A DNA stretch of 64,000 nt from an uncultured Lachnospiraceae bacterium (GTDB lineage: Bacteria; Bacillota; Clostridia; Lachnospirales; Lachnospiraceae): assembly GCA_949840805.1 (NCBI GenBank), contig CATKXR010000001.1, forward strand, positions 1-64,000, written 5' to 3'. Below the pieces are notes generated by a model, which saw only the letters and a program-made list of their open reading frames with translations, was not told the DNA's origin and made no database searches. Positions 9,069 through 17,164 of the stretch are shown here, one piece after another. Numbering within the stretch: position 1 is the first letter of the stretch; each line of letters begins with the position of its first letter. The position numbers and the translations under genes are program-made.

Positions 9069-9374
9069 TTATATCCATAATTCCACAAAAAACACTGCCA
9101 GGCAGGCTCCAATGGATACCCGGAACAGGTTTCCGTCTACCCAGGCAATCACTATTCCCGCGGCAAATCCTGCAAATCCTGACCAAAAAGACGACGTGGC
9201 ATGTAAAATAGCAGGAAAAGTCATTACTGACAGGCTTACATAAGGTACATAGTAAAGAAAAGAACGGATAAAGGGATTCTTTATCTCCTTTTTCAGCAAA
9301 GTCAAAGGCAAGGCCCTCACCATGTAAATCGTGGCCGCCATCACCATCAGCCCAATCCCCACATTCGTACCCAT
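9069..9374 (-). CDS. azlD: AzlD-type branched-chain amino acid exporter, small subunit
   Basis: This 101-aa membrane protein has about four transmembrane segments and the family hallmark of an early arginine-proline pair (MVRALP). With AzlC it forms an exporter of branched-chain amino acids or analogues in the cytoplasmic membrane. I place the start at 9374, where AGGAGG sits 7 nt upstream and the ATG lies one base after the azlC stop. An upstream start would add eight residues, mostly arginines, and overlap azlC. It is translationally coupled to azlC. Confidence 0.85.
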   Translation of the reverse strand: MGTNVGIGLMVMAATIYMVRALPLTLLKKEIKNPFIRSFLYYVPYVSLSVMTFPAILHATSSFWSGFAGFAAGIVIAWVDGNLFRVSIGACLAVFFVELWI

Positions 9375-9375
9375 A

Positions 9376-10125
9376 TTACGCCTCCTTCTTCTCCTCATCC
9401 TTTACCGGAAACAACAATGACGCCGCCCCTGCCACCAGGATCGTTAAAATAATGATCTGAAAACCTGAAGATATCTGATTCAACACCGGAATCACGGAAA
9501 AAAGGGCACTTGCCGCCATGGATGCCACAACTACCAGGGCTATAATCCGGTCTTTTTTGGAAGGCGGAACCACAATCGCCAGGAACATTCCGTAAAGAGC
9601 CACGCCCATAGCGCTCATGGCCCTGGCCGGAAGGACCATCCCAAGCAGCACCCCCAGCACCGTACCCGTCACCCACCCTGGCATAGCTGTGACAATTGCC
9701 CCATACATATACCAGGGCTCCAATTTTCCCTCCACGCCCATGGACACGGCAAAAATCTCATCCGTAACTCCATATGCCATAAAAAACCTGTGAAAAAACG
9801 GCCGGTCCCTTCTGACCTTCTGGGAAAGAGCGCTTGACATCAAAAGATAACGCAAATTCACCACAATCTCTGTCACCACCATCTCCCAGTATCCTGCCCC
9901 TGAAGCAATGGCGTGGATTCCTGCAAACTGTCCTGCGCTTGCCAGCATGGACGCCGACATAAAGCCTGACTGATACCAGGTCATGCCAGCCTTCCGAGCC
10001 GCAATGCCCAAAGTAAAGGATACGGCAAAATACCCCATCCCGATGGGAATCCCTGCCTTCATCCCCCGAAAAAAACAGCTTCTTCTTTCCCCTTTTATCT
10101 TCTTTTCTGTCTCTTTCATTTCCAT
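9376..10125 (-). CDS. azlC: AzlC-type branched-chain amino acid exporter, large subunit
   Basis: This 249-aa polytopic protein belongs to the AzlC family. The N-terminal segment contains GIPIGMGYFAVSFTLG, followed by SASMLASAGQFA, typical of the family. It works with AzlD, encoded directly downstream. A charged cytoplasmic N-terminus precedes the first membrane helix. The gene is divergent from the zinc dehydrogenase at 10379, and a 92-bp palindromic repeat lies just upstream of its start (10163-10254). No Lrp-type regulator gene is adjacent. Confidence 0.88.
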   Translation of the reverse strand: MEMKETEKKIKGERRSCFFRGMKAGIPIGMGYFAVSFTLGIAARKAGMTWYQSGFMSASMLASAGQFAGIHAIASGAGYWEMVVTEIVVNLRYLLMSSALSQKVRRDRPFFHRFFMAYGVTDEIFAVSMGVEGKLEPWYMYGAIVTAMPGWVTGTVLGVLLGMVLPARAMSAMGVALYGMFLAIVVPPSKKDRIIALVVVASMAASALFSVIPVLNQISSGFQIIILTILVAGAASLLFPVKDEEKKEA

Positions 10126-10162
10126 TATCCTCTGCTCCCTGCAAACCGGAATTTTCCTTTCT

Positions 10163-10254
10163 TATACCCGTAAGCCAAATGATTTGCCAACACGGTTCCC
10201 ATCTTTCCATAAATACACCGAATCGTTTGGCAAATAAGTATGCTCGCGAGTATA
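10163..10254. repeat. 92-bp palindromic intergenic repeat, copy 1
   Basis: The element starts with TATACCCGTAAGCC and ends with GCTCGCGAGTATA. Inner arms CCAAATGAT and ATCGTTTGG also pair. It is closely similar to 52733-52824 over its full length, and its left half recurs at 15845-15885. It lies between azlC and the divergent dehydrogenase promoter. A reading frame across it encodes a misleading peptide (YLPNDSVYLWKDGNRVG). Confidence 0.85.
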
Positions 10255-10296
10255 ATCATACTCGCAACTTTTCTTCAAGTCAACCTTGGAAATCTT

Positions 10297-10325
10297 TTGA
10301 CGCCGCGAAATTTCCATACTATAAT
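10297..10325 (+). promoter_or_regulatory. Sigma-A promoter for the zinc dehydrogenase
   Basis: TTGACG (10297-10302) is followed after 17 bp by a perfect TATAAT (10320-10325). The predicted start is near 10332, giving a leader of about 45 nt to the ATG at 10379. Confidence 0.75.
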
Positions 10326-10378
10326 GTATCACAAAGGCCACCACTCAATAAACTATCACAGGCAAAGGAGTAAATATT

Positions 10379-11428
10379 ATGAAAGCCATACAGGTTGTCA
10401 GCCCCAAAAACATCAAAATCATCCAGCAGGAAAAACCGTCAGTTGATTCCCGCAATAATGTCCTGGTGAAAATGACCGCCGCCGGTATATGCGGTTCTGA
10501 CGGCACTATCTACCATGGCACCAATGCCATAGTCACCTATCCGCGGATCATCGGCCATGAGATGGTGGGTGTTGTGGAAGAAACAGCAGTCAGTGCAAAG
10601 AATTTAAAGCCTGGCGACCGGGTCATTATCAACCAGGTCGTAAGCTGCGGACACTGTTACCCCTGTAAAAAGGGCAGAAACAATGTTTGTGACAATCTGA
10701 AAGTAAGGGGTGTACATATTGACGGCGGGTTTCGGGAATACATTGCAGTTCCTGAATCCGACTGTTATCTGCTTCCCGGCTGCATCTCCGACCAGGACGC
10801 CGTTATGATTGAGCCGGCTACCATCGCCATCCAGGCCTGTACCCGCGCCCGGCTTGCAGACGACGATATGCTGCTCATCCTTGGCTATGGCGCTTTAGGC
10901 AGCTCTGTCTTAAGAATCGCAAGGCTTTTGACCAACCATATCATCGTTGCCTGCAGAACGGATGAGAAATTGGAAAATGCCAGAAAAAACGGCGCCCTCC
11001 ATACCATCAACGTGAATAAAGAAGATTTAACAGAAAAAGTTTACGAATATACCGAAGGACACGGCGCCACTGTCTCCATCGACGCAGCCAACTCCGGCAA
11101 TTCCCTGCCCGATCTTTTAAAAGCAACCGGGAATGCCGGACGGGTCATGGTTCTTGGCCTTACATCCAACCACTTCCAGGTCTCTCCGTCCCTGATCACT
11201 GCCAAGGAGCTGGACGTGAGGGGCTCCCGCCTGCAGAACCAGATGTTCACAAAAGCCATCCGGATGGTCCAGGAGGGAACCTTGGACTTAAAAGGCAGCG
11301 TCTCCCATACCTTCCCCTTTACGAAGGTACAGGAAGCATTCGACTTTATTGACAGCCATGACCCGTCGATCCGCAAAGTCGTGCTCACCTTTGAAGACGG
11401 AGCCGGACTTCCTCCTGAAACCGTTTAA
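10379..11428 (+). CDS. Zinc-dependent medium-chain alcohol/polyol dehydrogenase
   Basis: This is an NAD(P)-dependent MDR-family dehydrogenase. The catalytic zinc ligands Cys38 (GICGSD), His60 and Glu61 (GHE) are present. Four cysteines (90, 93, 96, 104) form the structural zinc site. The Rossmann glycine motif GYGALGSS follows near residue 168. The substrate cannot be told from sequence. The closest types are sorbitol, threonine or sugar-acid (idonate/gulonate-like) dehydrogenases. AAAGGAG lies 8 nt before the ATG. It is monocistronic, and its stop overlaps the convergent chemoreceptor gene by 4 bp. Confidence 0.85.
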   Translation: MKAIQVVSPKNIKIIQQEKPSVDSRNNVLVKMTAAGICGSDGTIYHGTNAIVTYPRIIGHEMVGVVEETAVSAKNLKPGDRVIINQVVSCGHCYPCKKGRNNVCDNLKVRGVHIDGGFREYIAVPESDCYLLPGCISDQDAVMIEPATIAIQACTRARLADDDMLLILGYGALGSSVLRIARLLTNHIIVACRTDEKLENARKNGALHTINVNKEDLTEKVYEYTEGHGATVSIDAANSGNSLPDLLKATGNAGRVMVLGLTSNHFQVSPSLITAKELDVRGSRLQNQMFTKAIRMVQEGTLDLKGSVSHTFPFTKVQEAFDFIDSHDPSIRKVVLTFEDGAGLPPETV

Positions 11429-12384
11429 TGGGTTCTTGAACCGATATCTCCGTCCTCTTTGATGATCGGCGGAATCTGAGACATCATATTGTCGATATCC
11501 TCAAACATGGCGCTTTTTGTAGTACCCAGGTAACTTGCACGGATGATATGTTTAACCACCTCCTGATACAGATCCCGGATCTTATCGAAAAATCCGCACA
11601 ATACCTGAAGGGCCGTCCGGGATTCTCCGATCACCCCGGAGATCTCTGACTGGACCTGGGCTGCCCCTTCTGCTGCCTGGGTAATCTTGTCGAACATTTC
11701 ATAAGTCTCATTGACTTTCTCCATACTTTGTCCCAGAGCCTGCCTTGAGCTGTGGATACTGGCATTCAGCTTGTCGGTTCCACGCTCCACATCACGGATG
11801 CTGGAATCAACCAGGCCGGTCAGGTCCTTGATCTCTTCCGCCAGCTTTTTCACCTCTGACGCCACCACGGAAAAGCCTTTTCCCTGGGCGCCTGCCCTGG
11901 CTGCCTCAATGGAGGCGTTCAGCGCCAGGATATTGGTCTGGTTTGCAATGGAAACGATCTGGCCCATACAGGTTTTGATCTCTCCCACAGCCGCCTGCAG
12001 ATCTTCAAATGTATTGTTCATCTCCACAAAATGGTCTTCCACCTGCATGGAACTGCTCTTTAACTGCGCCACCTCGTTCTGGGCCTGGGATACTGACTCG
12101 TCAATCTTGTTCTTTACCAGGGCAAACTCGCCGGATACTGCTTCAATGCTGGAAAAGGTATTGCCGAAATCCTGCAGTTTTTCCTGAAAACTCCCGGTCT
12201 CATCCAGTACATGATTAAAAGAGCTTTTTATCTGGCCGAGCTCATTCAGGGAATCCACCTCTTTCTGCACAAGCTCTTTACGGTAATCGTTCAAAGTGTC
12301 CATTACAAATAAAACCGGGTAAAGACTTTTTTTCTCATTATGATTTTTTTCGTTCCCTTTCCGGGCCTTTTTCAAAAATCCCAT
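11425..12384 (-). CDS. Soluble methyl-accepting chemotaxis-type signalling protein
   Basis: This 319-aa protein carries the chemoreceptor signalling domain but no transmembrane segment or HAMP domain. The conserved hairpin tip is [20 protein letters not shown] (residues about 150-170), which binds CheA/CheW in the family. The N-terminal 30 residues are basic and polar. The gene starts 14 bp after the FIST gene, with GGGGGAAG before the ATG, so the two are one operon. This suggests the FIST protein supplies the sensing module in trans. It could act in chemotaxis or in a separate CheA pathway. Confidence 0.85.
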   Translation of the reverse strand: MGFLKKARKGNEKNHNEKKSLYPVLFVMDTLNDYRKELVQKEVDSLNELGQIKSSFNHVLDETGSFQEKLQDFGNTFSSIEAVSGEFALVKNKIDESVSQAQNEVAQLKSSSMQVEDHFVEMNNTFEDLQAAVGEIKTCMGQIVSIANQTNILALNASIEAARAGAQGKGFSVVASEVKKLAEEIKDLTGLVDSSIRDVERGTDKLNASIHSSRQALGQSMEKVNETYEMFDKITQAAEGAAQVQSEISGVIGESRTALQVLCGFFDKIRDLYQEVVKHIIRASYLGTTKSAMFEDIDNMMSQIPPIIKEDGDIGSRTH

Positions 12385-12398
12385 CTTTCTTCCCCCTT

Positions 12399-13454
12399 TT
12401 ATTCAAATACCACACAGGTCATGGACTGATTGACAAAACGGTTGTTGTAATGCTCTCCATACCCTACCAGGCCCCCATGGCTGCCCAGGGAACTCATTTC
12501 TTTTAAATAATCCCCCATATAGCCGTTCTCACTGAACAGCTTATAACGGAACAGGCAGTTTACGGAAAACACTGCCGAGATCTTGGGGAATTCCCTGCGG
12601 ATGGTCCCTATAGTCTCCTTTACAATAGCCCGGTAATCTCCCAGCTCCAAAAGCACCAGCACATCTGAATCATTGACCTGCCGGAAACAGGCCAGGCTAT
12701 CTCCCTGCACTTCTTTAATGGAAATGATGCAGACATCATCTCCATTGACCTTGCCAAAAGGATTCTTGAAAGTCTGGGTGGAAATCTCCTGCTCTGTCAC
12801 CTTAAGGATCTTCTGGTATACCTGTTTGGCAGGCATCCCATTCAAGGCGCCAAGGACGTATCTGGCCCGGTCTGTCCGGGAAGCGATAAACCGGTAATCT
12901 CCTTTTGTATGATAAATATTCTCTTTATATGCTTTTACTTTACCGCCTTCATTCCGGATCAGCGCATAGGCGACCCCGTCAGGGTAGACTCTGCCGTTGG
13001 CGGAAACCCTTCCTCCATCGCCGGTTCCTCCTACCAGGGAAATATTCCTGCGTTTTAATACACTGTAAATGGTAGTCAGCACACAGGCATCGTTTCCGGA
13101 ACAGAAATCAATGCAGATGGTATCTTTTTGGGAACCATCAACCTGGTCCACATCTTTCTCCAGGCGCCCTATGTACCTTACCGGCATGACAGATACCTGC
13201 TCCAGCACATTGGCCGCCGCTGAAACCCCGTCCAAAAAGGCGATCACTCCCACTCCGTCCTCGACTACCTGGGTGTCATAACTCATCCCGATACAGCCGA
13301 TACTTGGCACTCCTGGAAAAAGCTCCTCCAATTCTTTTACATGGGCCTCAAACTGTCTGTCATTGGACATCAAAAGAAGCATCTGCGGCATATGAAGCCC
13401 TTTTACGGCCTCACGCAGATCCCCGTGTTTGCTCATTCCAAAAAATTGTCTCAT
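12399..13454 (-). CDS. FIST-domain sensor protein
   Basis: This 351-aa cytoplasmic protein fits the FIST N plus FIST C arrangement, a predicted small-ligand (amino-acid-like) sensing module found with signal-transduction proteins. Family-like features are GCIGMSY near residue 54, the central SLVGGTGDGG near 138-148, and a C-terminal domain with cysteines near the end. No enzyme motif or membrane segment is seen. It is the promoter-proximal gene of a pair with the soluble chemoreceptor and has a strong promoter and a structured leader upstream. The ligand is unknown. Confidence 0.8.
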   Translation of the reverse strand: MRQFFGMSKHGDLREAVKGLHMPQMLLLMSNDRQFEAHVKELEELFPGVPSIGCIGMSYDTQVVEDGVGVIAFLDGVSAAANVLEQVSVMPVRYIGRLEKDVDQVDGSQKDTICIDFCSGNDACVLTTIYSVLKRRNISLVGGTGDGGRVSANGRVYPDGVAYALIRNEGGKVKAYKENIYHTKGDYRFIASRTDRARYVLGALNGMPAKQVYQKILKVTEQEISTQTFKNPFGKVNGDDVCIISIKEVQGDSLACFRQVNDSDVLVLLELGDYRAIVKETIGTIRREFPKISAVFSVNCLFRYKLFSENGYMGDYLKEMSSLGSHGGLVGYGEHYNNRFVNQSMTCVVFE

Positions 13455-13496
13455 AGCATCCCCTCTTCACTATGTATGGATTGATTTTCACAAAAG

Positions 13497-13542
13497 AACA
13501 GCCGAAGGGTTACGGTTACGATCGTGTTGCCCGGCGGCTGTT
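13497..13542 (-). promoter_or_regulatory. Structured 5' leader of the FIST gene
   Basis: The leader RNA holds an 8-bp perfect stem, AACAGCCG/CGGCTGTT (13497-13504 with 13535-13542). Outside it a second helix, CACAAA/TTTGTG, is possible. The roughly 30-nt loop contains GGGCAACACGATCG and tandem GTAACC-like units. It does not match the c-di-GMP-I core that I remember. It could be an unclassified riboswitch-like element or a simple stabilising hairpin. Confidence 0.4.
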
Positions 13543-13555
13543 TGTGACTAGGCTT

Positions 13556-13585
13556 ATTATACTTTATATTTCTGGTAAGCGTCAA
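13556..13585 (-). promoter_or_regulatory. Sigma-A promoter of the FIST/MCP operon
   Basis: On the minus strand TTGACG (13580-13585) and a perfect TATAAT (13556-13561) are 18 bp apart. The predicted start near 13549 gives a leader of about 95 nt. The remaining 13586-13817 is AT-rich and holds only a lone TATAAT (13707-13712, plus strand) that might serve the PurF-like gene. Confidence 0.75.
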
Positions 13586-13817
13586 CTATTTTTTGGTGAA
13601 AATGGAAGGAAGAAGAAAAGCTGGCTGCTATAAATTGTGTTATATTAGAAATTTTAATAAATATGACGATTGTCTTTCCCATATCTAATATGTTACACTG
13701 ACTTTATATAATTTAACATTTTTTTTACGACTTCATCAATAATTGGCAGATTCGGCTGATACCATGATACAGGTTAACCTGCCATATATATTTATTACAT
13801 TTTGGGAGGACTCGCAA

Positions 13818-15347
13818 ATGGGCGGATTTTTTGGTGTTGCATCAAAGACAGATTGTGTCATGGATCTATTTTTTGGAACGGACTACCATTCCCACTTAGG
13901 AACACGCCGGGGCGGCATGGCGGTCTATGGCAAAAACGGTTTTCAGAGAAGCATCCACAACATCGAGAATTCCCCGTTCCGCACAAAGTTTGAGCGGGAT
14001 GTGGAAGAACTTTCCGGCAATTCGGGCATTGGCTCCATTTCTGACAATGAACCGCAGCCTCTGCTGATCCAGTCCCATCTTGGCAGCTATGCTATCGTGA
14101 CGGTTGGCAAAATCAACAATGAGGAATTTCTGATCCGGCAGGCTTTTGAAAATGGCCATATCCACTTTATGGAGATGTCAGGAGGGCGTATCAATGCCAC
14201 GGAACTGACCGCTTCCATCATTAACCAGAAGCAGAGCCTGGTGGAGGGGCTTCTCTATGCGCAGGAACTGATTGAAGGCTCCATGACCATTCTTCTTTTG
14301 ACTCCGGAGGGTATTTATGCTTCCAGAGACCGGTATGGACGCACTCCCGTGGTAATTGGCCAGAAGGATGGCGCCTACTGTGTTTCCTTTGAAAGCTTTG
14401 CCTATATTAACCTGGGATTCCATGACTGCACGGAACTTGGCCCCGGAGAAATCGCACTAGTCAATCCGTCAGGGATCCAAACTCTCAGCAAGCCCAGAAA
14501 AGAAAGGAAGGTCTGCTCCTTTCTTTGGGTATATTACGGTTATCCTACCTCCAGCTATGAAGGGGTAAATGTGGAAGAGATGCGCTACCGCTGCGGGGAG
14601 ATCCTGGCCAGACGGGATCTTGACTGCGGCAGGGAAAGCTGTGAAAACTGCCCGGGACATGCAGAACCAGGTTCTTCATGGGCAGGAAAGGAAAAGCTAA
14701 AAAGTCTTTCGGCAGCAGAGACCCAAAAGCCGGACGGCAGCTCCATCCATCCTGATATTGTGGCAGGCGTGCCGGATTCAGGAATTGCCCATGCCATCGG
14801 CTACGCCAACCAGTCAGGGATTCCCTTTGCCCGTCCTTTTATAAAATATACCCCTACCTGGCCCCGTTCTTTTATGCCTCAGAATCAGAGCCAGCGAAAT
14901 TTAATCGCAAAGATGAAGCTGATTCCTGTAGATGCCCTTATTCGTGGAAAAAGCCTTCTTTTGATAGACGATTCCATTGTACGCGGCACCCAGTTAGGAG
15001 AGACCACCGAATTTCTGTATAAAAGCGGAGCCAGGGAAGTACACATCCGTCCTGCATGCCCTCCGCTGCTGTTTGGATGCAAATACCTGAATTTTTCCCG
15101 CTCCAGTTCTGATTTGGATCTGATCACCCGCCGGATCATCCGGGAACGGGAAGGTGACAATCTGTCCCCGGAACTGCTGGCCGACTATGCAGACCCGGAC
15201 AGTAAGAACTATTCCCAAATGGTTGAGGAGATCCGCAAACGGCTGAATTTCACCTCCCTCAAGTACCATCGCCTGGATGACCTGATCAAATCCATCGGAC
15301 TTCCGGCAGACTCCTTGTGTACCTTTTGCTGGAGCGGAAAAGAATAG
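13818..15347 (+). CDS. PurF-like phosphoribosyltransferase with degenerate glutaminase domain
   Basis: The fold is that of amidophosphoribosyltransferase: an N-terminal Ntn glutaminase domain and a C-terminal type I phosphoribosyltransferase domain with an intact PRPP loop, LLLIDDSIVRGTQ. The N-terminus, however, reads MGGFFGV where PurF has a catalytic Cys1 (MCG), and the usual HNG glutamine-site motif is replaced by VGK. Glutamine hydrolysis is therefore unlikely. The PRTase domain has an insert with clustered cysteines (CGRESCENC). The start at 13818 (509 aa) has GGGAGG about 8 nt upstream; a TTG further out has no support. It stands alone before a strong terminator. It may be an ammonia-dependent enzyme, a different PRPP enzyme, or a regulator. 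Confidence 0.8.
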   Translation: MGGFFGVASKTDCVMDLFFGTDYHSHLGTRRGGMAVYGKNGFQRSIHNIENSPFRTKFERDVEELSGNSGIGSISDNEPQPLLIQSHLGSYAIVTVGKINNEEFLIRQAFENGHIHFMEMSGGRINATELTASIINQKQSLVEGLLYAQELIEGSMTILLLTPEGIYASRDRYGRTPVVIGQKDGAYCVSFESFAYINLGFHDCTELGPGEIALVNPSGIQTLSKPRKERKVCSFLWVYYGYPTSSYEGVNVEEMRYRCGEILARRDLDCGRESCENCPGHAEPGSSWAGKEKLKSLSAAETQKPDGSSIHPDIVAGVPDSGIAHAIGYANQSGIPFARPFIKYTPTWPRSFMPQNQSQRNLIAKMKLIPVDALIRGKSLLLIDDSIVRGTQLGETTEFLYKSGAREVHIRPACPPLLFGCKYLNFSRSSSDLDLITRRIIREREGDNLSPELLADYADPDSKNYSQMVEEIRKRLNFTSLKYHRLDDLIKSIGLPADSLCTFCWSGKE

Positions 15348-15360
15348 GCTAAAATCATAC

Positions 15361-15420
15361 AACCCCCTCATAGGAAGCAGGCAATCCTATCGCCTGCTTC
15401 CTATGAGGGGGTTATTTTCC
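15361..15420. terminator. Perfect 22-bp-stem terminator
   Basis: AACCCCCTCATAGGAAGCAGGC (15361-15382; stem quoted in parts by position) pairs perfectly with 15392-15413 around a 9-nt loop. On the plus strand it is followed by ATTTTCCCTTTTTC, ending the PurF-like gene. The stop codon of the convergent VanZ gene lies inside the right arm. Confidence 0.92.
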
Positions 15421-15825
15421 CTTTTTCAAAATCTTCATAATTATGACGCCGATCCACACACCCAGAGTATTTAAAATCAAGTCATCCAGCTCGGATACGC
15501 CGGTTCCGAAGATAAACTGCATACTTTCGATAAAGAAAGAAAGCAGAAATCCCCACAGCAAAATCTTCCAGGTCTTTATCGGCCTTTCTTTGCAACAGCA
15601 AAGGACGCCAAAAGGTACAAACCAGATGATATTTCCAACAAACAGATAAAGAAAACGGAACCATCTCCTCTTTTGCATCAGAGGAATGTATTCCGCGAAT
15701 AATGTCAGGTTAAGCGTCCCCTTCTGAAGAAAGTTTGCAAGGCTAAAGCTGCTGCGGAACACGGTGATCCGCAGCAGCACAGCCAAATATACAATACATA
15801 CTGCAATTAGAGTCCTTTTCTTCAT
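15412..15825 (-). CDS. VanZ-like membrane protein
   Basis: This 137-aa protein has four hydrophobic segments and the VanZ-family signature region WFVPFGVLCC, plus SFFIESMQF...ELDDLILNTLG near the C-terminus. VanZ relatives are linked to low-level teicoplanin resistance, but most genomic copies have no proven role. No glycopeptide-resistance genes are nearby, so no resistance should be inferred. The C-terminus is short and basic (KILKKGK). The stop codon overlaps the terminator stem of the facing gene. Confidence 0.85.
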   Translation of the reverse strand: MKKRTLIAVCIVYLAVLLRITVFRSSFSLANFLQKGTLNLTLFAEYIPLMQKRRWFRFLYLFVGNIIWFVPFGVLCCCKERPIKTWKILLWGFLLSFFIESMQFIFGTGVSELDDLILNTLGVWIGVIIMKILKKGK

Positions 15826-15844
15826 CTTTATCTATATATTTATT

Positions 15845-15885
15845 TATATACCTGTGAGCCAAGTGATTTGCCAACCCAGTTCCCT
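15845..15885. repeat. Half copy of the 92-bp palindromic repeat
   Basis: TATACCTGTGAGCCAAGTGA and the following TTGCCAACCCAGTTCCC match the left half of the elements at 10163 and 52733. The right half is missing: the sequence runs into the 3' end of the permease gene (stop at 15890). Confidence 0.7.
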
Positions 15886-15889
15886 GCTT

Positions 15890-17149
15890 TCATCCTTCTT
15901 GGTCATTGGTCAGCTTCGCCCTGTCCAGGAGATAAAAAGCCAGGCTCAATGCCATACCTACCACACAGGCCAGAACCATGCCGGTCAACTGGATATTGCC
16001 GATCTTAATGGCAATTCCGGAAAGCCCTGCCACGAAAATCACCGATGTCAACGCCTGGTTCCGTGATTTTCCAAAATCCACCTTAGAGTCCACCAGGATC
16101 CGCAGTCCGGAGGTGCCAATCATTCCATATAGCAAAAAGGATATCCCGCCGATCACCGGCCCTGGTATCGTACTGATCAGCATGGAAAGCTTTCCGACAA
16201 AAGAGCATACAATAGAAAGCACTGCCGCTCCTGCGATCACATGGACACTGTACACGCCGGTCATGGCCATCACACCAATATTCTCTCCATAGGTGGTAGT
16301 AGGCACCGAACCGATCAGGCCGGAAATCATGGTGGAAAAATTATCTCCAAACAGGCTCCTGTGAAGCCCTGGATCTTTCAAAAGATCTCTTCCCACAATC
16401 TTGCTGGTCACTACCTGATGGCCTATATGCTCAGATGCAATCACCAGGATCACCGGCAGGATTATAAGAATCGCCTCCGGGTCAAACTTCGGTACTGTAA
16501 AATCGGGAAGAGCAAACCATGGCGCCGCCGCTACGGCCTCAAAACTGACGATCCCGCAGCAGACAGCAGCCACATATCCTGCTATCACTGCAATCAATAT
16601 GGGGATCACGGACAAAAATCCCCTGAAGAGAATGGATCCAAACACTGCAAACCCCAGAGTCACCAGGAAGACGACCACATTTGCCGGCTGAATGGACTCG
16701 TCTAAAAGTCCTGCATTGCCGGCTGCCGAGGAAGACAATTCCAGCCCGATCAGCGCCACCACCGGTCCCATAGCAGCCGGAGGCAGCACCACGTCGATCC
16801 ATTCCGTACCGAATTTATAAACAACCAATGCCAGGATACAGCCGCAGAATCCCACAGCCACAAAACCTCCCAAGGCATATTCATAACCCCAGTTCTGGAT
16901 CACGATCCCTGCCGGGGCAAGGAATGCAAAACTGGAACCTAAGTAGGCCGGAGCCTTTCCTTTCGTCACCAGGATAAACAGCAGCGTCCCCATGCCGTTC
17001 ATAAAAAGAACGATAGCCGGACTGATTCCAAAAATAAAAGGTACAAGCACAGAAGCCCCGAACATGGCAAACATATGCTGGATGCTAAGGGGTGCCAAAA
17101 GCCGGAACGGCACCTTTTCCTCAACCTGGATGATACGCTTTGTTCCCAT
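15890..17149 (-). CDS. NCS2-family nucleobase permease (UraA-like)
   Basis: This is a proton-coupled importer for uracil or another nucleobase in the cytoplasmic membrane. The 419-aa protein has 12-14 hydrophobic segments. Family features include the N-terminal QHMFAMFGASVLVP, GSSFAFLAP, and the central ASEHIGHQVVTSKIVG with the conserved Glu, plus TTTYGENIGVMAMT. These fit the uracil branch better than the xanthine branch, though the substrate is not proven. The gene starts 15 bp after a membrane chemoreceptor gene, with GGGGGA as ribosome binding site, so the two form one operon. Confidence 0.88.
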   Translation of the reverse strand: MGTKRIIQVEEKVPFRLLAPLSIQHMFAMFGASVLVPFIFGISPAIVLFMNGMGTLLFILVTKGKAPAYLGSSFAFLAPAGIVIQNWGYEYALGGFVAVGFCGCILALVVYKFGTEWIDVVLPPAAMGPVVALIGLELSSSAAGNAGLLDESIQPANVVVFLVTLGFAVFGSILFRGFLSVIPILIAVIAGYVAAVCCGIVSFEAVAAAPWFALPDFTVPKFDPEAILIILPVILVIASEHIGHQVVTSKIVGRDLLKDPGLHRSLFGDNFSTMISGLIGSVPTTTYGENIGVMAMTGVYSVHVIAGAAVLSIVCSFVGKLSMLISTIPGPVIGGISFLLYGMIGTSGLRILVDSKVDFGKSRNQALTSVIFVAGLSGIAIKIGNIQLTGMVLACVVGMALSLAFYLLDRAKLTNDQEG

Positions 17150-17164
17150 GGTTTATGTCCCCCG

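Noticed and set aside
8822-9112. 96-aa minus-strand ORF between DUF6465 and azlD
   Set aside because: It runs into azlD in another frame and across the consensus promoter of the DUF6465 gene. It has no recognisable domain.
10162-10344. 60-aa minus-strand ORF through repeat copy 1
   Set aside because: It is mainly the palindromic repeat read as protein, and the same peptide appears from the other copy.
13497-13549. c-di-GMP riboswitch before the FIST/MCP operon
   Set aside because: The class I core (ACGCAAAGCC-type segment and GAAA loop) is absent; only a simple stem is seen.
15412-15825. Glycopeptide resistance from VanZ
   Set aside because: No vanHAX or regulatory genes nearby; the single VanZ relative is no evidence of resistance.
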